This document shows, piece by piece, positions 1 through 8,738 of a stretch of DNA of 64,000 bases. Each line of letters opens with the position of its first letter. The first letter of the stretch is position 1. The notes beneath the pieces were generated by a model that was not told the origin of the DNA, did not search any database, and was given only the letters and a program-made list of their open reading frames with translations. The position numbers and the translations under genes were made by a program. This DNA comes from Streptomyces antarcticus (GTDB taxonomy: Bacteria; Actinomycetota; Actinomycetes; Streptomycetales; Streptomycetaceae). Location of the stretch: NCBI RefSeq assembly GCF_026627255.1, contig NZ_JAPNLM010000014.1, positions 140,206 through 204,205 on the forward strand. Direction: 5' to 3'.

Positions 1-1
1 C

Positions 2-775
2 CGTATCTACGATTACTACCTGGGCGGCTCCCACAATTTCGAGGTCGACCGCCAGGCCGCCCGTCGCGCCATGGAATTCATGCCGGGCCTGCCCAAGATC
101 ATGCAGGCCAACCGGGCATTCATGCGCCGGGCCGTGCGCTACGCCGTCGACCAAGGCGTCACGCAGTTCCTCGACATCGGCTCCGGCATCCCCACCTTCG
201 GCAACGTCCACGAGATCGCACAGGCCGCCGACCCCGAGTCCCGCGTCGTGTACGTCGACCACGACCCGGTGGCCGTGGCGCACAGCCAGGCCGTCCTGGA
301 CGGAAACGACCGCACCGGCGTCGTCGCCGCTGACCTGCGCAAGCCGCAGGACATCCTGACGGACCCCGAGGTGACCCGGCTGCTGGACCTCGGCCGCCCG
401 GTCGCCCTGCTGCTCGTCGCCGTCCTGCACTTCCTGGAGGACCAGGACGAGCCGTACGCCGCCGTCGCCCGGCTGCGCGACGCGCTCGCCCCCGGCAGCC
501 TGCTGATCCTGACCCACGCGTCCTACGAGGGCATTCCGCTCACGGAGGAGGTCGCGGGCGGAACCGTGGGCGTCTACCGGGAGATCCGCAGCCCCCTCGT
601 CATGCGCAGCGGGGAGCAGATCGCGCGCTTCTTCGACGGCTTCGACCTGGTGGAGCCCGGGCTGACGTCCATGCCCGGCTGGCGCCCCGAGATCTCCGCG
701 GGTGCCCACGACCTCGAGGCGGAGGAGGACCCGTACGCCTTCTCGGGCTTCGCCGGCGTGGGACGCAAGGCGTGA
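2..775 (+). CDS. DUF574-family SAM-dependent methyltransferase (5' end outside window)
   Basis: The reading frame is open from base 2, so the true start lies upstream of the window. The first visible residues, RIYDYYLGGSHNFEVDR, are the hallmark N-terminal motif of the actinobacterial DUF574 / Methyltransf_19 family. A SAM-binding glycine motif (FLDIGSGIPT) follows, then an acidic strand end (VVYVDHDP). About 257 codons are visible, close to a full-length member (about 270), so only the first few residues are missing. The target of these cytosolic methyltransferases is generally unknown. The stop overlaps the GTG of the next gene by four bases, so the two are translationally coupled and probably co-transcribed with the c-di-GMP enzyme. 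Family call is firm; substrate is unknown. Confidence 0.9.
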   Translation, partial: RIYDYYLGGSHNFEVDRQAARRAMEFMPGLPKIMQANRAFMRRAVRYAVDQGVTQFLDIGSGIPTFGNVHEIAQAADPESRVVYVDHDPVAVAHSQAVLDGNDRTGVVAADLRKPQDILTDPEVTRLLDLGRPVALLLVAVLHFLEDQDEPYAAVARLRDALAPGSLLILTHASYEGIPLTEEVAGGTVGVYREIRSPLVMRSGEQIARFFDGFDLVEPGLTSMPGWRPEISAGAHDLEAEEDPYAFSGFAGVGRKA

Positions 776-3054
776 GACTTCCGGCACAGACGGCCGGCGC
801 ACCGGCCGCCGCCGCAGCGACCGCGGCGCCCGCTGTGGCCGAGGGGGCACCGGCTGCGGCGGCCCCCCCGGGACCGCAGGGCGGCCTGGAGGACCGGATC
901 GCCCGCTTCGCGACCATCTGGGGCCGGGCGATCTTCCCGGTCACGGCGACCTCGCTGACCCGCCCCGAGTTCGAGCGGCACCTCCTGCCGCTCACCCGGA
1001 CGCTCGCCGAGGCCCTGCACGCCCGGCCCTTCGACGCCGGCGTGGCCCAGCGGGTCGGGGCGGAACTCGTCGCGGTGCACTGCACCGACCCCGAGGCCCT
1101 CGCGGGCACCCTCGGCGTCATCGAGTCCTACCTGGTCCTGTACTGCGGCTCGGTGGCCCCGGCGGGGCCCGTGGCCTCCGGAGCGGGCGGCACCGAGGAG
1201 TACAGGTCCCGCTGCGCCCGGCTCCAGCACGGGATCGCGGCCGGCTTCGCGCGGGCCCTGCGCGAGCGGACGCTCAAGGAGCAGGAGGCCATCGCCCGTT
1301 CCGCGCTGACCGCCCGCATCGACGCCCAGCAGGCACTGCACGCGAGCGAGGCGCGCTTCCGGGCGGTGTTCGAGGGAGCGGCCGTCGGCATCGGGATCGC
1401 CGACCTGGACGGCAACGTGCTGGAGGCCAATGACGCGCTGCTCCAGATGTTCGGCGGCCTGGAGGGCCACGTCCGCGGCCGCAAGGTCAGCGAGTGGGGA
1501 CACCCGGACGACACCCCGCACGTCTGGCGGATGTACGGCGAACTGGTCCGCGGCGAGCGCGAGAGCTACCGCGTGGAGAAGCCCTACTACCGGCACGACG
1601 GCACCGTGCTCTGGACCAACCTGACGGTGTCGCTGCTGCGCGACGCCGAGGGTGTGCCGCAGTACCAGCTGGCACTGATGGAGGACACGACCGAGCGACG
1701 GCTGCTGAACCTGCGGCTGCGCTACGAGGCCACCCACGACGCCCTGACCGGGCTGCCCAACCGGACCCTGTTCTTCGAACGGCTGGAGAAGGCCCTGAGC
1801 GGGGCCGGCGGCAGCCGCTTCGGCCTGTGTTACCTGGACCTCGACGGATTCAAGGCGGTCAACGACAGCCTCGGCCACTCGGCGGGAGACCGGCTCCTGG
1901 TCGAGGTCGCCGACCGGCTGCAGAGCTGTGCCACCGGTCCCGGCGAGGTGGTCGCCCGGCTCGGCGGCGACGAGTTCGTCGCGCTGACCACCGGCTCGGA
2001 CACCGAGGAGAAGGTGACCGACCTCGCGGTCCGCATCCTGTCCGCGCTGTCGACGCCGATCCGCATCGAGGGCCGGGAGCTGACGGTCCGGGGCAGCATC
2101 GGCATCGTCGAGGGCCGCGCCAGGGAGCGCACCCCGGCGGAGGTGCTGCGCAGCGCCGACATCACCATGTACCGGGCCAAGGCGGCCGGCGGGAACCGCT
2201 TCGAGTTCGCCGACGCCGAGGCCGACGCCCGGGCCATCACCCGGCACGGACTGACCAACGCCCTGCCGGCGGCGCTGGAGCGCGGCGAGTTCTTCATCGA
2301 GTACCAGCCGCTGGTGCACATGCACGACGGAAGCGTGCACGGCGCCGAGGCGCTGGTGCGCTGGTCGCACCCGCAGTACGGCGTGCTCGGGCCGGACCGG
2401 TTCATCCCGCTCGCGGAACGGACCGGGCTGATCATCCCCCTCGGCCGATGGGTCCTTGAGGAGTCCGTCCGCCAGGCCCGCAACTGGCAGCGTCAGCTCG
2501 GCGGCGCGTCCCTGCGGATCAACGTCAACCTCTCGCCGACCCAGCTGCACCACCCCGGCCTGGTCGCCGACACCGTTGCGGTACTGGAGAAGTCGGGCCT
2601 GGCCCCCGGGGCGCTGTGCCTGGAGGTCACCGAATCGGCCCTGATCGGCGCCGACGACGAACTCCTCGAACCGCTGCGCCGGCTCGCCGCCCTGGGTGTG
2701 GACATCGCCCTCGACGACTTCGGCACGGGCTACTCGAACCTCGCCAACCTGCGCCGCCTGCCGGTCAGCGTCCTGAAGCTGGACCGCTCCTTCACGCAGG
2801 GGATGCAGCAGAGTCCCGCGAACCCGGTCGACGTCAAGATCGTGGAGGGGATCGTCGCCCTGGCCCACAGTCTCGAACTGGCCGTCACCGTCGAGGGCGT
2901 GGAGACCGGCGCGCAGGCGGCCCAGCTCCGCGCCCTCGGCTGTGACACCGCGCAGGGCTGGTACTACGCGCGCCCCGGAGCACCGGACCGCATCCACACC
3001 CTCTCCCTCTCGGACGCCGTGCCCACTCCCGCCCCCAGCTCCACCTTCTCCTGA
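772..3054 (+). CDS. rmdA: PAS-GGDEF-EAL bifunctional c-di-GMP enzyme, RmdA-like
   Basis: A 760-residue cytosolic protein for turnover of the second messenger c-di-GMP. Residues 1-40 are an Ala/Pro-rich tail. A helical region (about 43-175) is followed by a PAS/PAC sensor (about 185-310), a GGDEF cyclase domain with an intact GGDEF signature near residue 398, and an EAL phosphodiesterase domain with intact EAL (near 525) and DDFGTGYS (near 648). Both catalytic signatures are present, so synthesis and hydrolysis are both possible. No membrane segment is evident. The GTG start overlaps the previous stop by four bases. The RmdA assignment rests on domain order and on proximity to lysR-sdhCAB, as I recall for SCO0928; CdgA has a similar architecture and is the main alternative. 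In Streptomyces such enzymes influence the BldD-controlled developmental switch. Confidence 0.85.
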   Translation: MRLPAQTAGAPAAAAATAAPAVAEGAPAAAAPPGPQGGLEDRIARFATIWGRAIFPVTATSLTRPEFERHLLPLTRTLAEALHARPFDAGVAQRVGAELVAVHCTDPEALAGTLGVIESYLVLYCGSVAPAGPVASGAGGTEEYRSRCARLQHGIAAGFARALRERTLKEQEAIARSALTARIDAQQALHASEARFRAVFEGAAVGIGIADLDGNVLEANDALLQMFGGLEGHVRGRKVSEWGHPDDTPHVWRMYGELVRGERESYRVEKPYYRHDGTVLWTNLTVSLLRDAEGVPQYQLALMEDTTERRLLNLRLRYEATHDALTGLPNRTLFFERLEKALSGAGGSRFGLCYLDLDGFKAVNDSLGHSAGDRLLVEVADRLQSCATGPGEVVARLGGDEFVALTTGSDTEEKVTDLAVRILSALSTPIRIEGRELTVRGSIGIVEGRARERTPAEVLRSADITMYRAKAAGGNRFEFADAEADARAITRHGLTNALPAALERGEFFIEYQPLVHMHDGSVHGAEALVRWSHPQYGVLGPDRFIPLAERTGLIIPLGRWVLEESVRQARNWQRQLGGASLRINVNLSPTQLHHPGLVADTVAVLEKSGLAPGALCLEVTESALIGADDELLEPLRRLAALGVDIALDDFGTGYSNLANLRRLPVSVLKLDRSFTQGMQQSPANPVDVKIVEGIVALAHSLELAVTVEGVETGAQAAQLRALGCDTAQGWYYARPGAPDRIHTLSLSDAVPTPAPSSTFS

Positions 3055-3087
3055 CGCGCGCGGCCGGGAGCCGATGGCAGAGGACCC

Positions 3088-4001
3088 CCGGCTGCCCCCG
3101 CTTTCGTGGGGTGAACTGGTTCGACACGGTGGACTTCCCCAAGGATGGCGACGGTTGCCGCTGGGATGCCACCCCGCACGACCCGGTGACCCGCGTCCGC
3201 TTCCAAGGTGTCGGGCACGTCAAGGTGCATCAGCACCGGCCCGTGGTCGGCAGGGTCAAGACCGTGTCGGTCAAGCGCGAGGGCCGTAAGTGGTTCGTGG
3301 TGCTGACCGCCGAGCAGGACCAGCCCGAACCGCTACCCGCGACCGGCTCGGTAGTCGGCATCGACATGGGCATCGCGAACTTCCTCGCCGACTCGAATGG
3401 TGCCTTCGTCCCCAACCCGCGCCACGGCCGTACCAACGCGGACCGGCTCGCCTCCGCTCAGCAGGCTCTCGCCCGGTTCCCCCGTGTCCGCCGCGACAAG
3501 CGCACCGCCCACCACCGGCGGGCTGTCGGGAAGGTCGCCAAGCTGCACGGCAAGGTCCGGCGCCAGCGCCTGGACCACGCGCACAAGACCGCGCTCGGCC
3601 TGGTCCGCGAACACGACTTCATCGCGCACGAAGACCTCAAGATCCGCAACATGGTCAAGACGGTCGCGCCGAAGCCCGACCCCGGGCAGCCGGGCAGCTT
3701 CCTGCCCAACGGTGCAGCCGCCAAGACCGGACTCAACCGTTCGATCTCTGATGCCGGTTGGGGGGTGTTCCGCGCGATCCTGAACGCAAAGGCTGAGAGG
3801 GCCGGGCGGGAAGTGATGGCCGTGGACCCCCGCGACACCTCCCGGCGGTGCCCCGAATGCGGGCACACCGCCAAGGAGAACCGGCCCACACAGGACACGT
3901 TCCACTGCGTTAGCTGCGGCCACCTCGCGCACGCCGACACGGTGGGCGCCGTCAATGTTCTACGGGCCGGGCTGGTCCGTCGCGAGCCTCAACCGGCATA
4001 G
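3088..4001 (+). pseudogene. tnpB: 5'-truncated TnpB (IS605 OrfB) RNA-guided nuclease homologue
   Basis: The frame matches actinobacterial TnpB from the conserved PKDGDGCRWD region to the end. The RuvC-like acidic residues are present: Asp in VVGIDMGIANF, Glu in FIAHEDLKIRNM and Asp in HADTVGAVNV. A four-cysteine zinc ribbon (CPECGHTAKE to CVSCGH) is also present. The N-terminal helix-turn-helix and part of the wedge region (on the order of 100 residues) are absent. The only in-frame start that keeps the rest is GTG at 3111. Family members are about 400 residues against 296 here, so this is probably an inactive remnant even though its catalytic core looks intact. Confidence 0.85.
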
Positions 4002-4008
4002 CGAGAAG

Positions 4009-4028
4009 CCCCCTCCTTCAGGAGGGGG
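4009..4028 (+). repeat. IS605-type right-end hairpin
   Basis: CCCCCTCC-TTCA-GGAGGGGG is a perfect 8-bp stem with a 4-base loop, placed just after the tnpB stop and followed by GAGAAGTCAC. In active TnpB systems this right-end region forms the 3' part of the guide RNA, and the bases just beyond the TCAC act as the guide segment. Function here is doubtful because tnpB is truncated. Confidence 0.7.
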
Positions 4029-4037
4029 AGAAGTCAC

Positions 4038-4310
4038 GAAGAGGGCCCCTTCGTAGGGGGTGTCGCTGACATGGGCGCCGTCGAAGTACTTGCGGAAGAC
4101 GAGCCCGCGGCTGCCGATGCCTGCGAGCCGCCCGGCCACGTCCAGCCCTTCGAGGAGCTCCAGGGTGTCGGGGTGAAGCGTCTTGCCGCGGGATTCGCGG
4201 TGCGGCGCGGAGCGCTGGTCGACGATCCGCACCCCCGCACCGCGGCGGGCCATTTCGCACGCCAGGGTCAGCCCTGTGGGGCCGGCTCCGGCGATCAGTA
4301 CGTCAGTCAT
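4038..4310 (-). pseudogene. FAD-dependent aromatic monooxygenase, N-terminal fragment
   Basis: The frame begins MTDVLIAGAGPTGLTLACEM, a GxGxxG dinucleotide-binding motif of PheA/TfdB/MhpA-type flavin monooxygenases. Residues resembling RESRGKTLHPDTLELLE follow. After about 91 residues it runs into the TnpB element's right end, and the remaining 400 or so residues are absent from the window. It is divergent from the adjacent TetR gene, the usual arrangement for a repressor and its target. It cannot encode a working enzyme. Confidence 0.85.
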
Positions 4311-4404
4311 CGCGAGTCTTCCTCTGCGTGTGATCCCCGTCGACCTCGTGTCGATGTCTCAAGGGAAGCGCCTCGCGGGATAAAAAGCAACCTGGTTACA
4401 AAAA

Positions 4405-4432
4405 TTACTCAGTCACGAATCCGTGCTACGGT
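4405..4432 (+). promoter_or_regulatory. Probable tetR promoter giving a leaderless mRNA
   Basis: TTACTC (4405-4410) and TACGGT (4427-4432) are spaced by 16 bases. The ATG at 4439 begins six bases after the -10 hexamer and has no Shine-Dalgarno sequence upstream. The transcript therefore probably starts at the initiation codon. The surrounding stretch (4381-4415) is unusually A/T-rich for this genome. Confidence 0.5.
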
Positions 4433-4438
4433 GTACGC

Positions 4439-5083
4439 ATGGAAAACACGACGGGTCTCCGTGAGAACAAGAAGCTGCGTACGCGCCGCCAGCTGGCGGC
4501 CACGGCGCTCGAACTCTTTCTGGAACGCGGCTTCGACGCCGTCTCCGTGGCGGACATCGCCGCCGCGGCGGAAGTCTCCAAGCCCACGCTGTTCCGGTAC
4601 TTCCCGAGCAAGGAGGATCTGGTGCTGGACCGGTTCGCCGACCACCAGGACGAGGCGGCGCGCATCGTGCGGGACCGGATGCCGGGGCGGGGCCCCGTCG
4701 GCGCCCTGCACGAGCACTTCGTCGTGGCCCTGGCGGAGCGCGATCCGATCACCGGTCTGTGCGACCACCCCGACGTCCTGGCCTTCCAGAAGCTGGTCTA
4801 CTCCACCGCCGGCCTCGAGACGCGGCTGGCCCACTACGGCGCGCGGGAGGCGGACCTGCTCGCCGATGTGCTCGAAGCCGAGTCGGTTCCGCCGCTCACC
4901 GCCCGGCTGGCGGCCCTGAACCTGGTGACCGCCCGTCAGGAGCTGGGCCGGGCGAACTACCGTCGGATCGATTCAGGCAAGAGCGCCGACGAGGCCCACC
5001 CGGAGGCCGTGGCTGAAGCCGACCAGGCCTTCGGAATGCTGGCCGGCGGGCTCGAGCGGGTCCTGCCCATACGCGGGGCCTGA
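4439..5083 (+). CDS. TetR-family transcriptional regulator
   Basis: A 214-residue protein with an N-terminal TetR helix-turn-helix (about 14-60). Visible motifs include ALELFLERGFDAVSVADIAA and the recognition region VSKPTLFRYFPSKEDL. The C-terminal ligand-binding domain is of the MftR-like type and diverges in sequence. It is divergent from the truncated FAD monooxygenase at 4038-4310, which was probably its regulated target, so its original role may be lost. The ATG lacks a ribosome-binding site and lies right after a -10 element, suggesting leaderless expression. The ligand cannot be inferred. Confidence 0.9.
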   Translation: MENTTGLRENKKLRTRRQLAATALELFLERGFDAVSVADIAAAAEVSKPTLFRYFPSKEDLVLDRFADHQDEAARIVRDRMPGRGPVGALHEHFVVALAERDPITGLCDHPDVLAFQKLVYSTAGLETRLAHYGAREADLLADVLEAESVPPLTARLAALNLVTARQELGRANYRRIDSGKSADEAHPEAVAEADQAFGMLAGGLERVLPIRGA

Positions 5084-5101
5084 TCCGCGCGGGCCGCCAG
5101 G

Positions 5102-5980
5102 TCAGCCGATCAGGATGCGCTTCAGTTCGCGGGCGGCGCGCGGCGGAGCCACGTCCGTGCGGTGCGCCAGGGCGATCGTGCGGCGCAGGGGCGAACCGGC
5201 CAGCGGAGTCGCCCGCAGGCCCGGGCCCGCGCGGTCGACCACCATCGCCGGGACCACCGCCACCCCCAGTCCGGCCCGGACGAAGCCGAGCACCGCGTCC
5301 ATCTCGCCGCCCTCCACGGTGAACACCGGCTCGAAGCCCTCCGCGCGGCAGGCCGTCACCGTCATCTCCCGCAGGTCGTAGCCGTGCCGGAACATCACCA
5401 TCGGCTCGTCCCGCAGCCCGGAGATGGTCAGCTCTCGGCCTCCGCCGGGCGCCGGAAGCTCGGACGAGGACACCACCACCAGGTCCTCCGTCAGCAGCTC
5501 CACCGTCGTCAGCGCCGGAGCCGAAGGCGGCAGGGGCAGCGCGATCAGAGCCAGGTCCAGCGCCCCGCGCGCCAGTTCCCGTACGAGGTCGAGAGAGCCG
5601 CTCTCCTCGATGAGCAGCTCGATCCCCGGATGCGCCGTGTGGAAGGCGCGCAGCACATCCGGCAGCAGACCCGTGCACACGCTCGGGGTGGCGCCCAGCC
5701 GGACCCGGCCGCGCCGCAGCTGAGCCAGCTCCTGCACCTCCAGGCGGGCCGTGTCCGCGTCCGCCAGGATCCGCCGAGCGAGCGGCAGCAGGGCATCACC
5801 CGCGTCCGTGAGCGCGATGTTCCCCCGAGCCCGGCTGAAGAGCTCCGCCCCCAGCTCCCGCTCGAGCGCCTTGATCTGCTGGGAGAGCGAGGGCTGGGCC
5901 ACGTGCACCCGCTCCGCGGCCCGGGTGAAGTGCCGGGTCTCCGCCACGGCCACGAAGTACAGGAGTTGCTGGAACTGCAT
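5102..5980 (-). CDS. LysR-family transcriptional regulator divergent from the sdh operon
   Basis: A 292-residue LysR-type regulator. The N-terminal winged helix (1-60) contains RAAERVHVAQPSLSQQIKAL, and the effector domain (about 90-292) is of the CynR/OxyR-like periplasmic-binding fold. It is transcribed away from the succinate dehydrogenase operon, separated by about 95 bases, which is typical for a LysR regulator of the neighbouring operon. A T-N11-A-type dyad lies in the gap. The same lysR-sdh pairing is known in S. coelicolor (SCO0925 beside SCO0924-0922, from memory). The inducer is unknown. Confidence 0.9.
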   Translation of the reverse strand: MQFQQLLYFVAVAETRHFTRAAERVHVAQPSLSQQIKALERELGAELFSRARGNIALTDAGDALLPLARRILADADTARLEVQELAQLRRGRVRLGATPSVCTGLLPDVLRAFHTAHPGIELLIEESGSLDLVRELARGALDLALIALPLPPSAPALTTVELLTEDLVVVSSSELPAPGGGRELTISGLRDEPMVMFRHGYDLREMTVTACRAEGFEPVFTVEGGEMDAVLGFVRAGLGVAVVPAMVVDRAGPGLRATPLAGSPLRRTIALAHRTDVAPPRAARELKRILIG

Positions 5981-6001
5981 ACGCCCAGGTTACGCCCCCT
6001 C

Positions 6002-6016
6002 ATAGGCAGGGGCTAT
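6002..6016. promoter_or_regulatory. Putative LysR-type binding box
   Basis: ATAGGCAGGGGCTAT is a 15-base interrupted palindrome (ATAG-N7-CTAT) containing the T-N11-A pattern typical of LysR recognition sites. It lies between the divergent lysR and sdhC genes, about 20 bases from the lysR start codon. Binding is inferred from position and symmetry only. Confidence 0.55.
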
Positions 6017-6037
6017 CGACAGGAGCTCCATCATGTC

Positions 6038-6068
6038 TTGGACCTTTCAGGACCTTGGTCCTTACCGT
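6038..6068 (+). promoter_or_regulatory. Probable sdhC promoter with overlapping palindrome
   Basis: TTGGAC (6038-6043) and TACCGT (6063-6068) are 19 bases apart, and the ATG of sdhC follows seven bases later with no Shine-Dalgarno sequence. The 12-base palindrome GGACCTTGGTCC (6050-6061) fills the spacer and could be an operator. Confidence 0.4.
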
Positions 6069-6075
6069 CTGTGCC

Positions 6076-6780
6076 ATGGCTCTGGCAACGCGGACGGACC
6101 GACGGCCGTCCACCACACGCACGATCTGGGACTCGTCGGTCGGCAAGAAGGCCGTGATGGCGGTCTCCGGCCTGGTCATGCTCGGCTACCTCGTCGTGCA
6201 CATGCTCGGCAACCTCAAGATCTTCTTCGGGGCGGACGAATTCAACGGGTACGCCCACTGGCTGCGCACCCTCGGCTCGCCGTTCCTGCACCACGAGTGG
6301 GCACTGTGGATCGTGAGGGTGGCGCTGCTGGCAGCCGTCGCCGCCCATGCCGTGTCCGCGTACCAGCTCAGCCGGCGGGACATAAAGGCCCGCCCCGTGA
6401 AGTACGCGCACAAGCGCCGCCGTGCGAGCTACGCCACCCGCACCATGCGCTGGGGCGGCGTCATCCTGGCCCTGTTCATCGTGTGGCACCTGCTCGACCT
6501 CACCACGCTCACCGTGAACGAGCGCGCGTGGGCCGGCCACCCCTACGAGAACGTCCTCTCGACCTTCTCCACCTGGTACGGGAACACCGTTTACATCGTG
6601 GCGATGGGAGCCCTCGGCCTGCACGTCCGCCACGGCTTCTGGAGTGCCGCCCAGACCCTCGGCGCGGGCAGCGCCCGGCGCGACCGGGCGCTGAAGTTCC
6701 TGGCCAATGCCCTGGCCCTCGTCCTCTTCGCGGGCTTCGTGTCCGTCCCCGTCGCCGTCATGACCGGAGTGGTGAGCTGA
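6076..6780 (+). CDS. sdhC: Succinate dehydrogenase / fumarate reductase cytochrome b subunit
   Basis: A 234-residue integral membrane subunit of the type seen in Bacillus and Bacteroides-like succinate dehydrogenases. It has five hydrophobic helices, including GKKAVMAVSGLVMLGYLVVH, with conserved histidines in the helices (VVHMLGN, IVWHLLD, GLHVRHGFW) that would bind haem b. It anchors the flavoprotein and iron-sulfur subunits and passes electrons to menaquinone. ATG 6076 is chosen because it gives a short polar N-terminus before the first helix; an upstream TTG at 6055 would add seven residues. It begins a three-gene operon. The neighbouring LysR gene is the likely regulator. Confidence 0.9.
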   Translation: MALATRTDRRPSTTRTIWDSSVGKKAVMAVSGLVMLGYLVVHMLGNLKIFFGADEFNGYAHWLRTLGSPFLHHEWALWIVRVALLAAVAAHAVSAYQLSRRDIKARPVKYAHKRRRASYATRTMRWGGVILALFIVWHLLDLTTLTVNERAWAGHPYENVLSTFSTWYGNTVYIVAMGALGLHVRHGFWSAAQTLGAGSARRDRALKFLANALALVLFAGFVSVPVAVMTGVVS

Positions 6781-6782
6781 CC

Positions 6783-8738
6783 ATGAGCCCCAACGACAGC
6801 AGCTTCGTCCACTACACCACCGGTGAGCCCCTGGCCGACGCCAAGGCCCCCGAAGGCCCGATCGCGGAACGCTGGGACCGCCGCCGCTTCGGGGCCAGGC
6901 TCGTGAACCCGGCCAACCGCCGCAAGCACACCGTCATCGTCGTCGGCACCGGCCTGGCGGGCGGTGCCGCCGGCGCCACCCTCGCCGAACAGGGCTACCA
7001 CGTCGTCCAGTTCTGCTTCTCGGACTCTCCTCGCCGCGCCCACTCCATCGCCGCTCAGGGCGGCATCAACGCCGCGAAGAACTACCGCAACGACGGCGAC
7101 TCGGTGCACCGCCTCTTCTACGACACCGTCAAGGGAGGGGACTTCCGCGCCCGCGAGTCCAACGTCCACCGCCTCGCGCAGATCTCCGTCGAGATCATCG
7201 ACCAGTGCGTGGCGCAGGGCGTCCCCTTCGCCCGCGAGTACGGCGGCCTCCTCGACACCCGCTCCTTCGGCGGAGTCCAGGTCTCCCGCACCTTCTACGC
7301 CCGCGGCCAGACCGGACAGCAGCTCCTCCTCGGCGCCTACCAGGCACTCTCCCGGCAGATCGCCGCTGGCAACGTCGAGATGCACGCCCGCACCGAGATG
7401 CTCGACCTGATCGTGGTCGACGGAGTGGCCCGCGGAATTGTGGCCCGCGACCTGGTCTCCGGGGAGATCACCACTCACCACGCCGACGCGGTGGTGCTGG
7501 CGAGCGGCGGTTACGGCAACGTCTTCTATCTCTCCACCAACGCCATGAACTCCAACGCGACGGCCGTCTGGCGCGCGCACCGGCGCGGGGCGTACTTCGC
7601 CAACCCCTGCTTCACCCAGATCCACCCCACCTGCATCCCGCGCACCGGCGACCACCAGTCCAAGCTCACCTTGATGAGCGAGTCCCTGCGCAACGACGGC
7701 CGCATCTGGGTCCCCAAGGCCGAGGGCGACCACCGCCCCGCCGCGGACATCCCCGAGTCCGAGCGCGACTACTACCTGGAGCGGATCTACCCCTCCTTCG
7801 GCAACCTCGTCCCCCGCGACATAGCCTCCCGCGCCGCCAAGAACGTCTGTGACGAGGGCCGCGGCGTCGGCCCGGGCGGCCAGGGCGTCTACCTCGACTT
7901 CGCCGACGCCATCCGCCGCATGGGCCGGGACAAGGTCGCCGAGAAGTACGGCAACCTCTTCGAGATGTACGAGCGGATCACCGCGGAGAACCCGTACGAG
8001 GTCCCCATGAGGATCTACCCCGCCGTCCACTACACGATGGGCGGCCTGTGGGTCGACTACGACCTCCAGACCACCGTCCCCGGTCTCTTCGCGATCGGGG
8101 AGGCCAACTTCTCCGACCACGGAGCCAACCGGCTCGGCGCGTCCGCCCTGATGCAGGGACTGGCCGACGGCTACTTCGTACTGCCCTCCACCATCAACGA
8201 CTACCTGGCCCGCCACCCCCACCGGGAGGCCGTCGACGACACCCACCCCGAGACCGCCGCCGCCCTGCGCGAGACCCGCGAGCGCCTCGCGAGGCTGCTC
8301 TCCGTCGACGGCGACCGCACCCCGGACTCCTTCCACCGGGAGATCGGCGAACTCATGTGGGAGTACTGCGGCATGGCCCGCACCGAGGAGGGGCTGCGCA
8401 AGGCGCTCCAGCGGATCCCGGAGATACGCGACGAGTTCTGGCGGCGGATCAAGGTCCCCGGCCGCGGCGAGGAGTTCAACCAGTCGCTGGAGAAGGCCAA
8501 CCGCATCGTCGACTACCTGGAACTCGCCGAGCTGATGTGCCTCGACGCCCTCCACCGCGCGGAATCCTGCGGCGGCCACTTCCGCGGGGAGTCCCAGACC
8601 GCGGCGGGCGAGGCCGAGCGGCGCGACGAGGAGTTCTCGTACGCCGCGGCCTGGGAGTTCACGGGCGGCGCCCCCGTCCTGCACAAGGAAGACCTCGTCT
8701 TCGAGTACGTCCACCCCACCCAGCGGAGCTACGCATGA
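6783..8738 (+). CDS. sdhA: Succinate dehydrogenase / fumarate reductase flavoprotein subunit
   Basis: A 651-residue catalytic subunit oxidising succinate to fumarate. It has an N-terminal FAD-binding motif (VIVVGTGLAGGAAGATLAE), the HSIAAQGGINAAKN segment whose histidine carries covalent FAD, a substrate-loop region (HPTCIPRTG) and the GEANFSDHGANRLGASAL motif near residue 440. An extra N-terminal tail of about 45 residues precedes the FAD fold. The start lies two bases after the sdhC stop. Its stop overlaps the iron-sulfur subunit start (ATGA). This belongs to the second, non-canonical SDH set that many Streptomyces carry beside the main sdhCDAB. Confidence 0.95.
   Translation: MSPNDSSFVHYTTGEPLADAKAPEGPIAERWDRRRFGARLVNPANRRKHTVIVVGTGLAGGAAGATLAEQGYHVVQFCFSDSPRRAHSIAAQGGINAAKNYRNDGDSVHRLFYDTVKGGDFRARESNVHRLAQISVEIIDQCVAQGVPFAREYGGLLDTRSFGGVQVSRTFYARGQTGQQLLLGAYQALSRQIAAGNVEMHARTEMLDLIVVDGVARGIVARDLVSGEITTHHADAVVLASGGYGNVFYLSTNAMNSNATAVWRAHRRGAYFANPCFTQIHPTCIPRTGDHQSKLTLMSESLRNDGRIWVPKAEGDHRPAADIPESERDYYLERIYPSFGNLVPRDIASRAAKNVCDEGRGVGPGGQGVYLDFADAIRRMGRDKVAEKYGNLFEMYERITAENPYEVPMRIYPAVHYTMGGLWVDYDLQTTVPGLFAIGEANFSDHGANRLGASALMQGLADGYFVLPSTINDYLARHPHREAVDDTHPETAAALRETRERLARLLSVDGDRTPDSFHREIGELMWEYCGMARTEEGLRKALQRIPEIRDEFWRRIKVPGRGEEFNQSLEKANRIVDYLELAELMCLDALHRAESCGGHFRGESQTAAGEAERRDEEFSYAAAWEFTGGAPVLHKEDLVFEYVHPTQRSYA

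Larger units (their letters stand above)
3088..4037 (+). mobile_element. IS605/IS200-group element remnant (tnpB plus right end)
   Basis: The segment starts abruptly downstream of rmdA, where TnpB homology begins mid-protein (GCPRFRGV, coded from about 3090). It ends in a short hairpin and a TCAC terminus typical of the right end of IS605-group elements. No tnpA gene and no left end were seen. The right boundary falls inside a FAD monooxygenase gene read on the opposite strand, so insertion or a later deletion removed most of that gene. Left boundary is approximate. Confidence 0.75.

Noticed and set aside
574..2997. 807-residue minus-strand frame opposite rmdA, and similar long antisense frames opposite sdhA and olsB
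   Set aside because: They mirror strongly coding plus-strand genes with clear domains. Their own translations have no recognisable fold.
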